Positions 36,565-49,031 of a stretch of DNA of 64,000 nucleotides are shown one piece after another. Under the pieces are notes generated by a model. The model was not told the DNA's origin and ran no database searches. It saw only the letters and a program-made list of their open reading frames with translations. The stretch spans positions 4,326,501 through 4,390,500 of the forward strand of contig OX442318.1 of the NCBI GenBank assembly GCA_949358305.1, written 5' to 3'. The DNA is from Strigamia acuminata (lineage: Eukaryota > Arthropoda > Chilopoda > Geophilomorpha > Linotaeniidae). How positions within the stretch are numbered: position 1 is the first letter of the stretch; every line of letters begins with the position of its first letter. The position numbers were made by a program, and so were the translations under genes.

Positions 36565-38939
36565 GGGAGAGCAAAGTTCCCGAGGAGAGAAGGACAGAGC
36601 CGGCGGGAGAGGAGAGACGAGAAGAATTGCCAACGGCACCTATTAATATCAGGTGTAATTGGAGAAATGGAGTTCAAAATTGTTTTTGTTTTTTTGTTTT
36701 GTTGACACAATATTGTTTAAGTGGAAAAAATTAAGGTTTAGTTGGTTTGTATCTTTTTTTTTTAGTTTTTTGGTCATTTTGTGTCGATATAATTTTTTTT
36801 TGTTGGATTTGATTGAAATTCGACTGGAAATGTGAATTAGATGTGCAAATTTGACTTTTAAAAAGAAATTTGATGGAATTTTGGCCGAAAATGACAATTT
36901 GATAGTGAAAATTTGAATTTGGAAAACTATACTAAAAAAAATGTTAGATGGATGAAATTTGTGTACATCTCCGGTCAAAAAATGCAGCATAAGAGAACGA
37001 AGTTTTTTTGATTACAGGTGTACAATTTTCACCAATTTACCTCAATTTTGTCCGAAATATCAACTTCTTTTAATTAATTTACGTTTTTCAAATGAGAATT
37101 TAAAGTGAAAGTTGTCTGAAATTCAGCCGAAAATGTGAATTTAAAGTGAAAATAGAATGAAAATTGGCAGAAAATTATAATTTATAGTGCAAATTTGCAG
37201 AAAATTTTAATTTATAGTATAATTGGCAGAAAATTTTATTCATAGTGAAAATTTGCAGAAAATTTTAATTTATAGTGAAAATTGGCAGAAATTCGGCCTA
37301 AAACCTGCGTTTATAGTGAAATTTGGCTGAGATTCGGCCTAAAACCTGCATTTGCAGTGAAATTTGACTGAAATTCGGCCTAAAACCTGCATTTATAGTG
37401 AAATTTGACTGAAATTCGGCCTAAAACCTGCATATATAGTGAAATTTTATCTAAATTCGGACGAAAGTTCGAATAAAAGTGAAGTTTGCCAATATATTCG
37501 GCCGAAAATGTGAATTATAACGTGTAAATTTGAATTTTAAAACGAAATTTGATATTCACGTGAAAATAACTGAAAATCATAAACAATTTTCACCAATTTG
37601 CCTTAATTCCGTCCGAACCAATTACTTGTTTAACGTTTATTAACAGTTGACTTTCTTCTCGTTAATTTGTAGTCCAAGCGCCATTTCAGCAGAATTATCA
37701 GCAAGTAGTTTATTGGAAGCAGAATCGCAGTTATTGATGGGCGAGGAATACCAACGAATGGTCCAACAAATTGTGGACATGGGCTACGATCGGGAGCCCG
37801 TAGAACGAGCACTTCGAGCTAGTTTCAATAATCCCGACAGAGCGGTCGAGTATTTGCTGACCGTACGACTTGATCTATCGAATTTAACCCTAAAGAATTT
37901 GTCAGTTGATTTGCCTTTTATTTGTAGGGAATTCCACCGTCACTTCTGGAAGAAGCTCCAGCACCCGCAGCGAATACGATTAATTCTTCAAACACATCGA
38001 GCTCTGGCTCGAATGAAACCGAGTCTGCTCCGAGTTGCGTAACTTAGATATTTTAATGGATTTTGGTTGATGTTTGCTGTCAAAACGGTTGAAATTGGCC
38101 GGTTTTATTTGTCTTTTTCGTTCAGATTTGTCCAAAACATGAATAAAATCGGTAATTTCGCTTGTTTTTATAGATTTTGGTTGATAATTTGCCACAAAAC
38201 GAAGAAAAGCGGTTGAAAATGGCTGATTTTATTTGTTTTATTGAATAATTTCGACTTTTAGTTCAAATTTGTCCCCAAAAATTCATCAAATCAGTTATTT
38301 CGCTTGTTTTTATAGTTTTTGGTTGATAATTTACCATAAAACGAAGAAAAGCGGTTGAAAATGGCTGATTTTATTTGTTTTATTGAATAATTTCGACTTT
38401 TCGCTCAAATTTGTCTTCAAAAAATTCATAAAATTGGTAATTGCGTTTGCTTTTATGGATATTTGCCAGAAAATTGCTGATTATATTCGTTTTGTCGATA
38501 ATTTCGACATCACGGTTCAAATTTGCTTCAAAAAATCAATATTTTATCGATCGTTAATTGATTATCGATTATTAGCCAAAATGAAAGCACAAAACACGAA
38601 TGAAATAAATTTCTTCACCAAATTTTCAGCCAAAATCGATTAATTTTTCATACATTTTATTTATTTGTTTGAATTTTTACCAAATTTCTAATCTCCTTTC
38701 GACAGCTGGTGAAGATCCATTGGCATTTCTGCGAAACCAGCCACAATTCCAACAGATGCGTCAAGTAATCCAGCAAAACCCTCAGCTACTCAACGCCGTA
38801 CTGCAACAAATTGGACAAAGCAATCCGCAGTTGCTTCAACTCATCAACCAAAACCAACAAGCATTTGTGCGCATGCTTAACGAACCCACAGGTTGCCACG
38901 CAAATCGATAAAACTCACGAGAAATAACGAAATTTCTTT
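36565..38939 (+). pseudogene. RAD23 fragment, copy 3
   Basis: Same content as copy 2: UBA1 exons at about 37673-38036 and the XPC-binding exon at about 38706-38891. Near its left end the exon 4 donor has changed from CAGGTTGAAT to CAGGTGTAAT (about 36650-36657), a difference private to this copy. Confidence 0.85.
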
Positions 38940-41900
38940 CGTGGAGGTGGAGATGGATGAATGGAGGTGGAGGTGGATGAATGTAGGTGGAGGTGGAGAT
39001 GGATGAATGGAGGTGGAGGTGGAGATGGATGAATGTAGGTGGAGGTGGAGATGGATGAATGTAGGTGGAGGTGGAGATGGATGAATGGAGGTGGAGGTGG
39101 ATGAATGTAGGTGAAGGTGGAGATGGATGAATGGAGGTGGAGGTGGATGAATGTAGGTGGAGGTGGAGATGGATGAATGTAGGTGGAGGTGGATGAATGT
39201 AGGTGGAGGTGGAGATGAATGAATGTAGGTGGAGGTGGAGATGGATGAATGTAGGTGGAGGTGGAGATGGATGACTGGAGGTGGAGGTGGATGAATGTAG
39301 GTGGAGGTGGAGATGGATGAATGTAGGTGGAGGTGGATGAATGTAGGTGGAGGTGGAGATGGATGAATGTAGGTGGAGGTGGATGAATGTAGGTGGAGGT
39401 GGAGATGGATGAATGTAGGTGGAGGTGGATGAATGTAGGTGGAGGTGGAGATGGATGAATGTAGGTGGAGGTGGAGATGGATGAATGTAGGTGGAGGTGG
39501 ATGAATGTAGGTGGAGGTGGAGATGGATGAATGTAGGTGGAGGTGGATGAATGTAGGTGGAGGTGGAGATGGATGAATGTAGGTGGAGGTGGAGATGGAT
39601 GAATGTAGGTGGAGGTGGAGATGGATGAATGGAGGTGGAGGTGGATGAATGTAGGTGGAGGTGGAGATGGATGAATGTAGGTGGAGGTGGATGAATGTAG
39701 GTGGAGGTGGAGATGGATGAATGTAGGTGGAGGTGGATGAATGTAGGTGGAGGTGGAGATGGATGAATGTAGGTGGAGGTGGATGAATGTAGGTGGAGGT
39801 GGAGATGGATGAATGGAGGTGGAGGTGGAGATGGATGAATGGAGGTGGAGGTGGAGATGGATGAATGGAGGTGGAGGTGGAGATGGATGAATGGAGGTGG
39901 AGGTGGAGATGGATGAATGGAGGTGGAGGTGGAGATGGATGAATGGAGGTGGAGGTGGAGATGGATGAATGGAGGTGGAGGTGGAGATGGATGAATGGAG
40001 GTGGAGGTGGAGATGGATGAATGTAGGTGGAGGTGGAGATGGATGAATGGAGGTGGAGGTGGAGATGGATGAATGTAGGTGGAGGTGGAGATGGATGAAT
40101 GGAGGTGGAGGTGGATGAATGTAGGTGGAGGTGGAGATGGATGAATGGAGGTGGAGGTGGATGAATGTAGGTGGAGGTGGAGATGGATGAATGGAGGTGG
40201 AGGTGGAGATGGATGAATGTAGGTGGAGGTGGAGATGGATGAATGTAGGTGGAGGTGGAGATGGATGAATGGAGGTGGAGGTGGATGAATGTAGGTGAAG
40301 GTGGAGATGGATGAATGGAGGTGGAGGTGGATGAATGTAGGTGGAGGTGGAGATGGATGAATGTAGGTGGAGGTGGATGAATGTAGGTGGAGGTGGAGAT
40401 GAATGAATGTAGGTGGAGGTGGAGATGGATGAATGTAGGTGGAGGTGGAGATGGATGACTGGAGGTGGAGGTGGATGAATGTAGGTGGAGGTGGAGATGG
40501 ATGAATGTAGGTGGAGGTGGATGAATGTAGGTGGAGGTGGAGATGGATGAATGTAGGTGGAGGTGGATGAATGTAGGTGGAGGTGGAGATGGATGAATGT
40601 AGGTGAAGGTGGATGAATGTAGGTGGAGGTGGAGATGGATGAATGTAGGTGGAGGTGGAGATGGATGAATGTAGGTGGAGGTGGATGAATGTAGGTGGAG
40701 GTGGAGATGGATGAATGTAGGTGGAGGTGGATGAATGTAGGTGGAGGTGGAGATGGATGAATGTAGGTGGAGGTGGAGATGGATGAATGTAGGTGGAGGT
40801 GGAGATGGATGAATGGAGGTGGAGGTGGATGAATGTAGGTGGAGGTGGAGATGGATGAATGTAGGTGGAGGTGGATGAATGTAGGTGGAGGTGGAGATGG
40901 ATGAATGTAGGTGGAGGTGGATGAATGTAGGTGGAGGTGGAGATGGATGAATGTAGGTGGAGGTGGATGAATGTAGGTGGAGGTGGAGATGGATGAATGG
41001 AGGTGGAGGTGGAGATGGATGAATGGAGGTGGAGGTGGAGATGGATGAATGGAGGTGGAGGTGGAGATGGATGAATGGAGGTGGAGGTGGAGATGGATGA
41101 ATGGAGGTGGAGGTGGAGATGGATGAATGGAGGTGGAGGTGGAGATGGATGAATGGAGGTGGAGTTGGAGATGGATGAATGGAGGTGGAGGTGGAGATGG
41201 ATGAATGGAGGTGGAGGTGGAGATGGATGAATGTAGGTGGAGGTGGAGATGGATGAATGGAGGTGGAGGTGGAGATGGATGAATGTAGGTGGAGGTGGAG
41301 ATGGATGAATGGAGGTGGAGGTGGATGAATGTAGGTGGAGGTGGAGATGGATGAATGGAGGTGGAGGTGGATGAATGTAGGTGGAGGTGGAGATGGATGA
41401 ATGTAGGTGGAGGTGGAGATGGATGAATGGAGGTGGAGGTGGATGAATGTAGGTGGAGGTGGAGATGGATGAATGTAGGTGGAGGTGGATGAATGTAGGT
41501 GGAGGTGGATGAATGTAGGTGGAGGTGGAGATGGATGAATGGAGGTGGAGGTGGATGAATGTAGGTGGAGGTGGAGATGGATGAATGGAGGTGGAGGTGG
41601 ATGAATGTAGGTGGAGGTGGAGATGGATGAATGGAGGTGGAGGTGGATGAATGTAGGTGGAGGTGGAGATGGATGAATGGAGGTGGAGGTGGATGAATGT
41701 AGGTGGAGGTGGAGATGGATGAATGGAGGTGGAGGTGGATGAATGTAGGTGGAGGTGGAGATGGATGAATGGAGGTGGAGGTGGATGAATGTAGGTGGAG
41801 GTGGAGATGGATGAATGGAGGTGGAGGTGGATGAATGTAGGTGGAGGTGGAGATGGATGAATGGAGGTGGAGGTGGATGAATGTAGGTGGAGGTGGAGAT

Positions 41901-43172
41901 GGATGAATGGAGGTGGAGGTGGATGAATGGAGGTGGAGGTGGAGATGGATGAATGGAGGTGGAGGTGGAGATGGATGAATGTAGGTGGAGGTGGAGATGG
42001 ATGAATGGAGGTGGAGGTGGATGAATGTAGGTGGAGGTGGAGATGGATGAATGGAGGTGGAGGTGGATGAATGTAGGTGGAGGTGGAGATGGATGAATGG
42101 AGGTGGAGGTGGAGATGGATGAATGTAGGTGGAGGTGGAGATGGATGAATGGAGGTGGAGGTGGATGAATGTAGGTGGAGGTGGAGATGGATGAATGGAG
42201 GTGGAGGTGGAGATGGATGAATGTAGGTGGAGGTGGAGATGGATGAATGGAGGTGGAGGTGGATGAATGTAGGTGGAGGTGGAGATGGATGAATGGAGGT
42301 GGAGGTGGATGAATGTAGGTGGAGGTGGAGATGGATGAATGGAGGTGGAGGTGGAGATGGATGAATGTAGGTGGAGGTGGAGATGGATGAATGGAGGTGG
42401 AGGTGGATGAATGTAGGTGGAGGTGGAGATGGATGAATGGAGGTGGAGGTGGAGATGGATGAATGTAGGTGGAGATGGATGAATGTAGGTGGAGGTGGAG
42501 ATGGATGAATGGAGGTGGAGGTGGATGAATGTAGGTGGAGGTGGAGATGGATGAATGGAGGTGGAGGTGGATGAATGTAGGTGGAGGTGGAGATGGATGA
42601 ATGGAGGTGGAGGTGGATGAATGTAGGTGGAGGTGGAGATGGATGAATGGAGGTGGAGGTGGATGAATGTAGGTGGAGGTGGAGATGGATGAATGGAGGT
42701 GGAGGTGGATGAATGTAGGTGGAGGTGGAGATGGATGAATGGAGGTGGAGGTGGATGAATGTAGGTGGAGGTGGAGATGGATGAATGGAGGTGAAGGTGG
42801 AGATGGATGAATGTAGGTGGAGGTGGAGATGGATGAATGGAGGTGGAGGTGGATAAATGTAGGTGGAGGTGGAGATGGATGAATGTAGGTGGAGATGGAT
42901 GAATGTAGGTGGAGGTGGAGATGGATGAATGGAGGTGGAGGTGGATGAATGTAGGTGGAGGTGGAGATGGATGAATGGAGGTGGAGGTGGAGATGGATGA
43001 ATGTAGGTGGAGGTGGAGATGGATGAATGGAGGTGGAGGTGGATGAATGTAGGTGGAGGTGGAGATGGATGAATGGAGGTGGAGGTGGAGATGGATGAAT
43101 GGAGGTGGAGGTGGAGGTGGATGAATGTAGGTGGAGGTGGAGATGGACGGATGGAGGTGGAGGTGGAGATGG
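38940..43172. repeat. G-rich minisatellite 3 (4.2 kb) with a 1184-bp internal duplication
   Basis: It is built from the same 20/26-bp units. Private variants recur at a constant offset: GATGACTGG at about 39271 and 40455, and GAGATGAATGAATG at 39212 and 40396, both 1184 bases apart, and GTGAAGG near 39110 and 40297 fits the same pattern. Thus a block of more than a kilobase was duplicated inside the array. The right end joins block A at a different point (GGCCCAGTTTGC) from arrays 1 and 2. The minus-strand frames of more than 1400 codons are again artefacts of the stop-free repeat. Confidence 0.95.
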
Positions 43173-44543
43173 CCCAGTTTGCAAGTGAAAGGACAGATGA
43201 GCAGTACAAATGACTCGTCGATCATAGCACAGACAGCAGTGGAATTTGCTATAGTGGAGCAACTGACGGCGAGCGGGTCAACGAAGAGATGATGGAGGCG
43301 TGCGCAGGATGTGCAGATGAGCAGTTCGACGGACGACGGTGCGTTTTGATGTTGGGATTATCACTGGTTCAGGTTGCGAAGATCGGCTCGCACGGTAGGG
43401 TTTGTGTTTGTCCATTTCATTTGCCATTTTCTTTCTTCAAGGCGGTCTTTCCCGCCTGCTGAGGAGGCGTTTCTCCTTCTCAACTCATTCATGGCAAATG
43501 TGTCGGGTGGGGCTTTCTTGCAGGTCATCAGGCAACCTGAAACCAGTCATCTCTGAAGCCATCTCTCACAATTGTGTGTATGCGCTGCATCTTGTGATAA
43601 GTGTTTGTGGCCAGTGCTTATTTGGCAGAAGATTTATGATCAACAAGTGGTACTGCAAGTGTTGTGTTGTGCGACGAGTGTTGTGTTGTGCTGCGAGTAT
43701 TCTGTTGTGCGGATGTGGGTTGCGAAGACATCGAAAGGTAAGATGATGTGTGGTTAGGAGTTCTCGTGGCATTTCCTTTCTCTTCAAGGAGGTGTCCCCC
43801 CTCCTGAGGAGGCGTTTCTCCTCCTCAACTCGGATATGCCAAGAGGTGGGATGTTTAGAGGGGGGTTTTTTCCAGCTTCCAGGCAACCCAAGAAGTCAGC
43901 AATGAGGACCAGCGACGACGGAGCAGAGACGGAGACGAGCAACGACAGGGCCACAGACGAAGACGGAAACGAGCGACGACGGGGAGGGACAGAAACGGAA
44001 ACTAGCGACGACAGAGACTGACGGGGACTGAGACAGAAACGGAGACGAGCGATGACGGCCACAGACGAAGACGGAAACGAGCGACGACGGGGAGGGACAG
44101 AAACGGAGACGAGCGACGACAGAGACTGACGGGGACTGAGACAGAAACGGAGACGAGCGACGACAGAGACTGACGGGGACTGAGACAGAGACAAGCGACG
44201 ACAGAGACGAGCGGAGACGAGCGACGACGGAGACGAGCGACGACGGAGACGAGCGACGACGGAGACGAGCGACGACGGAGACGAGCGACGACGGAGACGA
44301 GCGACGACGGAGACGAGCGACGACGGAGACGAGCGACGACGGAGACGAGCGACGACGGAGACGGAGACGAGCGACGACGGAGACGAGCGACGACTAGGAC
44401 CTCTGCAGACGATGCATTCCGTGAAGGAATCAATGAAGAAAGTGAGTTTTCAGCAATTGTTTGATTGTTATTGCAATGTGCTATGTTATTAATCTTTTTT
44501 TTTTATTAGATCTTTTTGCCGAATTGTTATTAGATGTTGTTGC
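43173..44543 (+). repeat. Block A, copy 4 (diverged, lacks the hAT insertion)
   Basis: It starts at the second exon-like piece (CCAGTTTGCAAGTG) and is clearly more diverged than copies 1-3. It lacks one stretch of the GTGTTGTG repeats, has an expanded GACGAGCGACGACGGA array (about 44190-44395), and keeps the empty transposon target at 44392-44399. Its right end continues past GATTAGATGTTG-like sequence into TTGCTGGTTTGCG, where the others switch to RAD23, so this is probably the original right flank of block A. Confidence 0.85.
44200..44395 (+). repeat. GACGAGCGACGACGGA-type tandem repeat in block A copy 4
   Basis: About a dozen 15-bp units (GAGACGAGCGACGAC plus G) expand a stretch that is only a few units long in the other three copies. 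Confidence 0.85.
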
Positions 44544-45180
44544 TGGTTTGCGTTCTAAAATCATCACATAGGAGATGACAAATACAATGCTTGACACGAG
44601 GGACTGCATGGTTTGATTTGAAGCATTCGTAGCTACAACCTGCGATTGTGATTTCCAGATACTACAAATTATAAGTTTTATTTCACTCGCTATCTGAACA
44701 AACATTTTAGAACTGTTCTTGTGATTTATTAATATCGCAGCATAACTGCAATTAATTATTGTTTGGTTTTTGTATTTATCGTAAAGAAATTTGTCATTCT
44801 AATTTATTATATACTCAACGTATGCGATCAAAATTTAATCTAAAGTTGTTAATACATTGCAAAAATTTAATTTTATACTTTAAATTTAATCGATAGCAGC
44901 TGTAATGATGGGAGCAGTTAATTGTCCTTTGTCTGGTGTTAGTTCTTGTTTTTAAGTCAGATCCAGTTTGTTTTGCTATTTATTTCGCACCATTTTACAG
45001 GTGGGACAGATTAGACATGCGATTTCACTCTGCTCTGCACATGTAGTGATCTGGCTTTGCTACAGGTGTAAAAATTGGGTCAAACATGGGTAAGATATAT
45101 AACAAGAAGTGGGAAATGACGGGATAAAATAGAAAGAAGGGTGGAAATGGTCAAAAAGGGGTTGGAAGTGGTCAGAAAGG
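44544..45180. other. Intergenic sequence right of the amplification
   Basis: The sequence is AT-rich and appears once in the window. No exon with recognisable content was found. Confidence 0.4.
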
Positions 45181-45415
45181 TGTTGGAAAGTGTTGAAAAC
45201 TGTTGGAAGTGGTTGGAAAGGTGTTGGAAGTGGTCAGAAAGGTGTTGGAAGTGGTCAGAAAGGTGTTGGAAGTGGTCAGAAAAGTGTTGGAAATGGTCAG
45301 AAATGTGGTGAAAGTGGTCAGAAAGGTGGTGGAAGTGGTCAGAAAGGTGGTGGAAGTGGTCAGAAAGGTGTTGGAAAGGGTTGAAAAGTGTTGGAAGTGG
45401 TCAGAAAGGTTTATA
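45181..45415 (+). repeat. 21-bp minisatellite (GGTGTTGGAAGTGGTCAGAAA)
   Basis: About ten units with point changes. The 21-bp period keeps frames open, so the short open frames across it are artefacts. Confidence 0.9.
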
Positions 45416-45693
45416 AAGAGTTAGGCAAGGTGTTAGGCAAAGCTAGGTGATTACCATGTATTGAGCAGTGTGTGGTGCAGTCTTTCGCTTGGTTTAGATA
45501 TTTACAATTTTGGTTTTGTTTTTGACAATTAAGTGCAATCGTATAATTATAGTTGCTTTCTTTATTGGTTTTGAATTTTTTGTTTAAATTAATTGAAATA
45601 GGTAATACACAAATTGGCTATTATTGTATTGATGATATTTATTAGGAGGCTACATTGACCATACTTTGAGTGTTTAATTTATTATTGTTAGAT

Positions 45694-45817
45694 TAGGTGC
45701 ATTCAATTCGTAAAAGAATGCGTCTCATCTCCTTTTCTTTGCTTCCAATAAGTCACTTATGGTATGATGGAACACATGACATTTATTTAAATTACTAAGA
45801 AGAATTGAATGCACCTA
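45694..45817. mobile_element. Small MITE (124 bp) with perfect 16-bp inverted repeats
   Basis: TAGGTGCATTCAATTC at the left and its exact reverse complement at the right. The outer TA may be the target duplication. The ends are related to those of the worn element at 4049-4579. Confidence 0.75.
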
Positions 45818-45856
45818 GTGTTACTTTGCTGTTTGTTAATTATATTGTACAGGGTG

Positions 45857-46069
45857 TTCACAAAGTGTTTAGTCAATTTAAAATCTGTTTTTACACGCTA
45901 ACAACATTAGGTGGTAAGAAAATAATTTATTATTAAAGTTTCTATTTGTGTTATGTTTCTTATTTTGGAGATCAAATTAGACATAAAAATAATTAAAAAT
46001 GCACACGTGATATACGTGATATACATTTTGTATTTTTTATAAAATCAAAATGTCTAGAGACTTTGTGAA
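45857..46069. mobile_element. Possible fold-back element
   Basis: TTCACAAAGTGTTTAG at 45857 and CTAGAGACTTTGTGAA at 46054 are inverted copies with two mismatches. The interior is AT-rich. No target duplication was confirmed. Confidence 0.4.
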
Positions 46070-46745
46070 TATTTTTTCTTATTAATTATTGTTATTTATA
46101 ATTATTGTTATTAGTGTGTCAGTTCTCTGGTGGAAACGAATTGAATTTACCATGAGTAATTTTGTTGGCGAAATTTGGTATTGAGTAATTATCTGATAAT
46201 TGTATTTGTGAAATTCGGCATAAAGAAAAACTTTTGTTTTCTGAAAATTCTCTTAATTTGTAATAGTTTATAATAGTTTGAACACATTTCATTGACACGA
46301 GTCGATTTCAAAAAGGTTGAGTGAGCCAAACACGACAAACGCCATGCTCGTCATATTTTCCTTTTAAAACTTAAATTAACAAGAAAAAATGAATGAAAAT
46401 ACGTAAATAAGTGAATAATTCAGCATGGTTATTACAAATCAGTGATAAATGCGAAAATAATGTTTTTAAAGCAATCAAACTGACGGCCAATTGGTTGAAT
46501 TTAGTTAAAAAATGGCTCGCAAAATGACAAAAAATGACAAAAAACAAATTTTCTTTTTATATTCCAGATTAAAATTGTCGAAAAATTGCATTTTGAAGTG
46601 TGGCAACTCGGAACAATGTATAACTACTCACGTTCAAAGCGCGCTCGTGTGCTAATTACTTAAATTAAAATTTAAAAACAAACAAATTTAGGCCACATTT
46701 TTAGGCGGAACGTTTTTTTCTCAAAATTCCTCGTACACATCCACG

Positions 46746-47809
46746 ATGACTCATTTACGGTTTCGGTTATTAACTTTAGCCACCGCAGGAATCTGTAGCT
46801 ACTTGCAGCGCACGTTTAAAGTCGCTGCCCACCCCGAGGACTGCGACAGTACGTGCAGCAGCTACAGCCGCCAAGATTTCGACATTTCCAAATTGAGCAT
46901 CCCAGAGCCGTGCTCGGACGACATCTCGGAGGAAACCCCGCGTCATGCCGGAACCTCGACTCCGATCAGAGACCCCATCTGGACGTGCAGTAAATTCAAG
47001 CACACAAACCGTACAAAAGCCTTCGCACCACCCACCCTAAGTGTCCTCAATGGAGAAGCGTTTTACGTGTGCTGTAATAACGAGTCTGGAGTTCTCAACT
47101 GGTCGTTGGAACACATTGCAAGAAATCAGTTTAAAAATGATGTAACGCATGTACACGACGATTCAAATTTTTTGGTCAGCTGCCCAGGTGATCCACCATT
47201 TCAAGTAGGAAATGTCCCGGAGTATGGATGCTACAGCAGCTTTAATCTTGACCCGTGTTTATTCCAAACTGCCCCACCACAGGTGAGTTGAGACCAAGTG
47301 GCAGCACAAATATCTAAATCAAATTCAATATTGGGGTTTGTCGTGTTTTTTCTCTTAGGAAAACTTTTATATCTATCCGAGTCATGGTATATGGGAGGAT
47401 TTTTATGAATATATCTTGCATCTTAGTGAAAAGTATGATCATCTTTATGTTTGCTCAGGACCTGTGTATAAAGCAAGACCGTAAATATTTAATTTGGAGA
47501 GGGATACTGGTAATTTTAATGTGATTGTAATTTTGTTGGTTGGATTGCAGCCCGGAGTCTTCGGTGGAATGCATCACCCACTTTTTTAAAGTGATACTTG
47601 CTGAAAATAAAGATGGGAGTTATCGGTTGGAATGCTACAGGTTTAATAATTGGCCATTGAAGGTGGGATATCAACTGCAGATAAATGATTTTCGAGTGTA
47701 TCGACATGATTTGGAACCAGAAGTTGGGTATAAGATATTCTCAGATATCGAACCACGGAAGATTAGAGAGCAATCGGTAAAAATTTTAAAGAAAAGTTTA
47801 GAAATGTAA
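46746..47809 (+). CDS. E1: endonuclease-G-derived pseudonuclease
   Basis: Exons 46746-47282, 47359-47480 and 47551-47809 join in phases 0 and 2 (305 residues). The N-terminus (MTHLRFRLLTLATAGICSYL) is a short hydrophobic anchor shared by the seven neighbours. The conserved core aligns with endonuclease G in three pieces, one per exon: EAFYVCCNNESGVLNWSLEH (strand before the active site), WEDFYEYILHLSEKYDHLYV-CSGP (helix and strand after the active site) and ITHFFKVILAENKDGSYRLE. The DRGH motif and the metal-binding Asn and Glu are absent, so nuclease activity is not expected. Unlike E3-E7 it has no CxxC at the start of exon 2. Its closest relative by eye is E2. Location (mitochondrial or membrane) is inferred only from the N-terminus. 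Confidence 0.85.
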
Positions 47810-49031
47810 AACATTTACTTTGATAATTCTCTCCATTTTCAAGCCTTGTTGCGCCGCCATGTGTGGCATTCTATAACTGCAGTGACAACTTCTTTCCTGG
47901 GTTCTATACTTTGTTATAAAACTTCCTCCAGTGTACCGAAAGAAAGACTGTAAATTAATAAAATGTCATGGAAATGCTAAAAAAATTGAAGCTAACTCAC
48001 AAAACCATAATCAGCACACAAACATTACAAGTCTCAAGAATGGAACATCACCTTGTAAACACAAATGGCACATTGATGTGTGCACACAAATGGCACATTG
48101 ATGTGTGCACACAAATGACACATTGATGTACAAACACAAATGACACATTGATGTACAAACACAAATGGCACATTGATGTACAAACACAAATGACACATTG
48201 ATGTACAAACACAAATGGCACATTGATGTACAAACACAAATGACACATTGATGTACGTACACAAATGACACATTGATGTACAAACACAAATGACACATTG
48301 ATGTACAAACACAAATGACACATTGATGTACAAACACAAATGGCACATTGATGTACAAACACAAATGACACATTGATGTACAAACACAAATGGCATATTG
48401 ATGTACAAACACAAATGACACATTGATGTACGTACACAAATGACACATTGATGTACAAACACAAATGACACATTGATGTACAAACACAAATGACACATTG
48501 CTATACAAGCACAAATGGCACATTGAGATACACACACAAATGGCAATTTATTTTGTCATTAACACACAAATGGCAATTTGTTTTGCCATTAACACACAAA
48601 TGGCAATTTGTTTTGCCATTAACACACAAATGGCAATTTAATTTGTCATTAACACACAAATGGCAATTTGTTTTGCCATTAACACACAAATGGCAATTTG
48701 TTTTGCCATTAACACACAAATGGCAATTTGTTTTGCCATTTGTTTCATTTCAAAGTGCCATTTGGACACTTGGCAAAATTTTATTTAAACAATACTTCAC
48801 AAATAGCACATTAAACCACAAAAATGTACAAATGACACAAAAAAGAGACCCAGAAATAACACACCAAAAAAACCCTCACGATGGCCCTCTGCAGACAGCT
48901 AGACAAATTCCCAGCGCCCTCCTTTGCTAATCGCCAGCAACCACAAGAAAACAACCACATTTTAGAACACCATTCAAATCTCAAAGTTTCATTCATTGCT
49001 CATAATTCCACTAAAATCAACAAGAAAACAA
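47810..49031. repeat. E1-E2 spacer with two minisatellites
   Basis: A 25-bp array (CATTGATGTACAAACACAAATGACA-type units) runs at about 48050-48510. A 30-bp array (ACACACAAATGGCAATTTGT followed by TTTGCCATTA) runs at about 48516-48740; each 30-bp unit contains an imperfect GGCAA...TTGCC palindrome. Open frames across these arrays are artefacts. Confidence 0.9.

Noticed and set aside
27008..43262. Minus-strand open frames of about 650-1460 codons across the three G-rich minisatellites
   Set aside because: All three frames are open at once and give the same shuffled His/Ser/Thr/Pro pattern. The units are 20 and 26 bases, not multiples of three. This is the result of a stop-free repeat strand, not of coding selection.
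44002..44433. Ser/Arg-rich minus-strand frame in block A copy 4
   Set aside because: It arises from the GACGAGCGACGACGG tandem repeat and has no counterpart in the other copies.
48011..48546. Cys/His/Val-rich minus-strand frames, and the array as a possible CRISPR
   Set aside because: The 25-bp units are contiguous with no unique spacers, so it is not a CRISPR array. The frames are open in all three phases because of the repeat.
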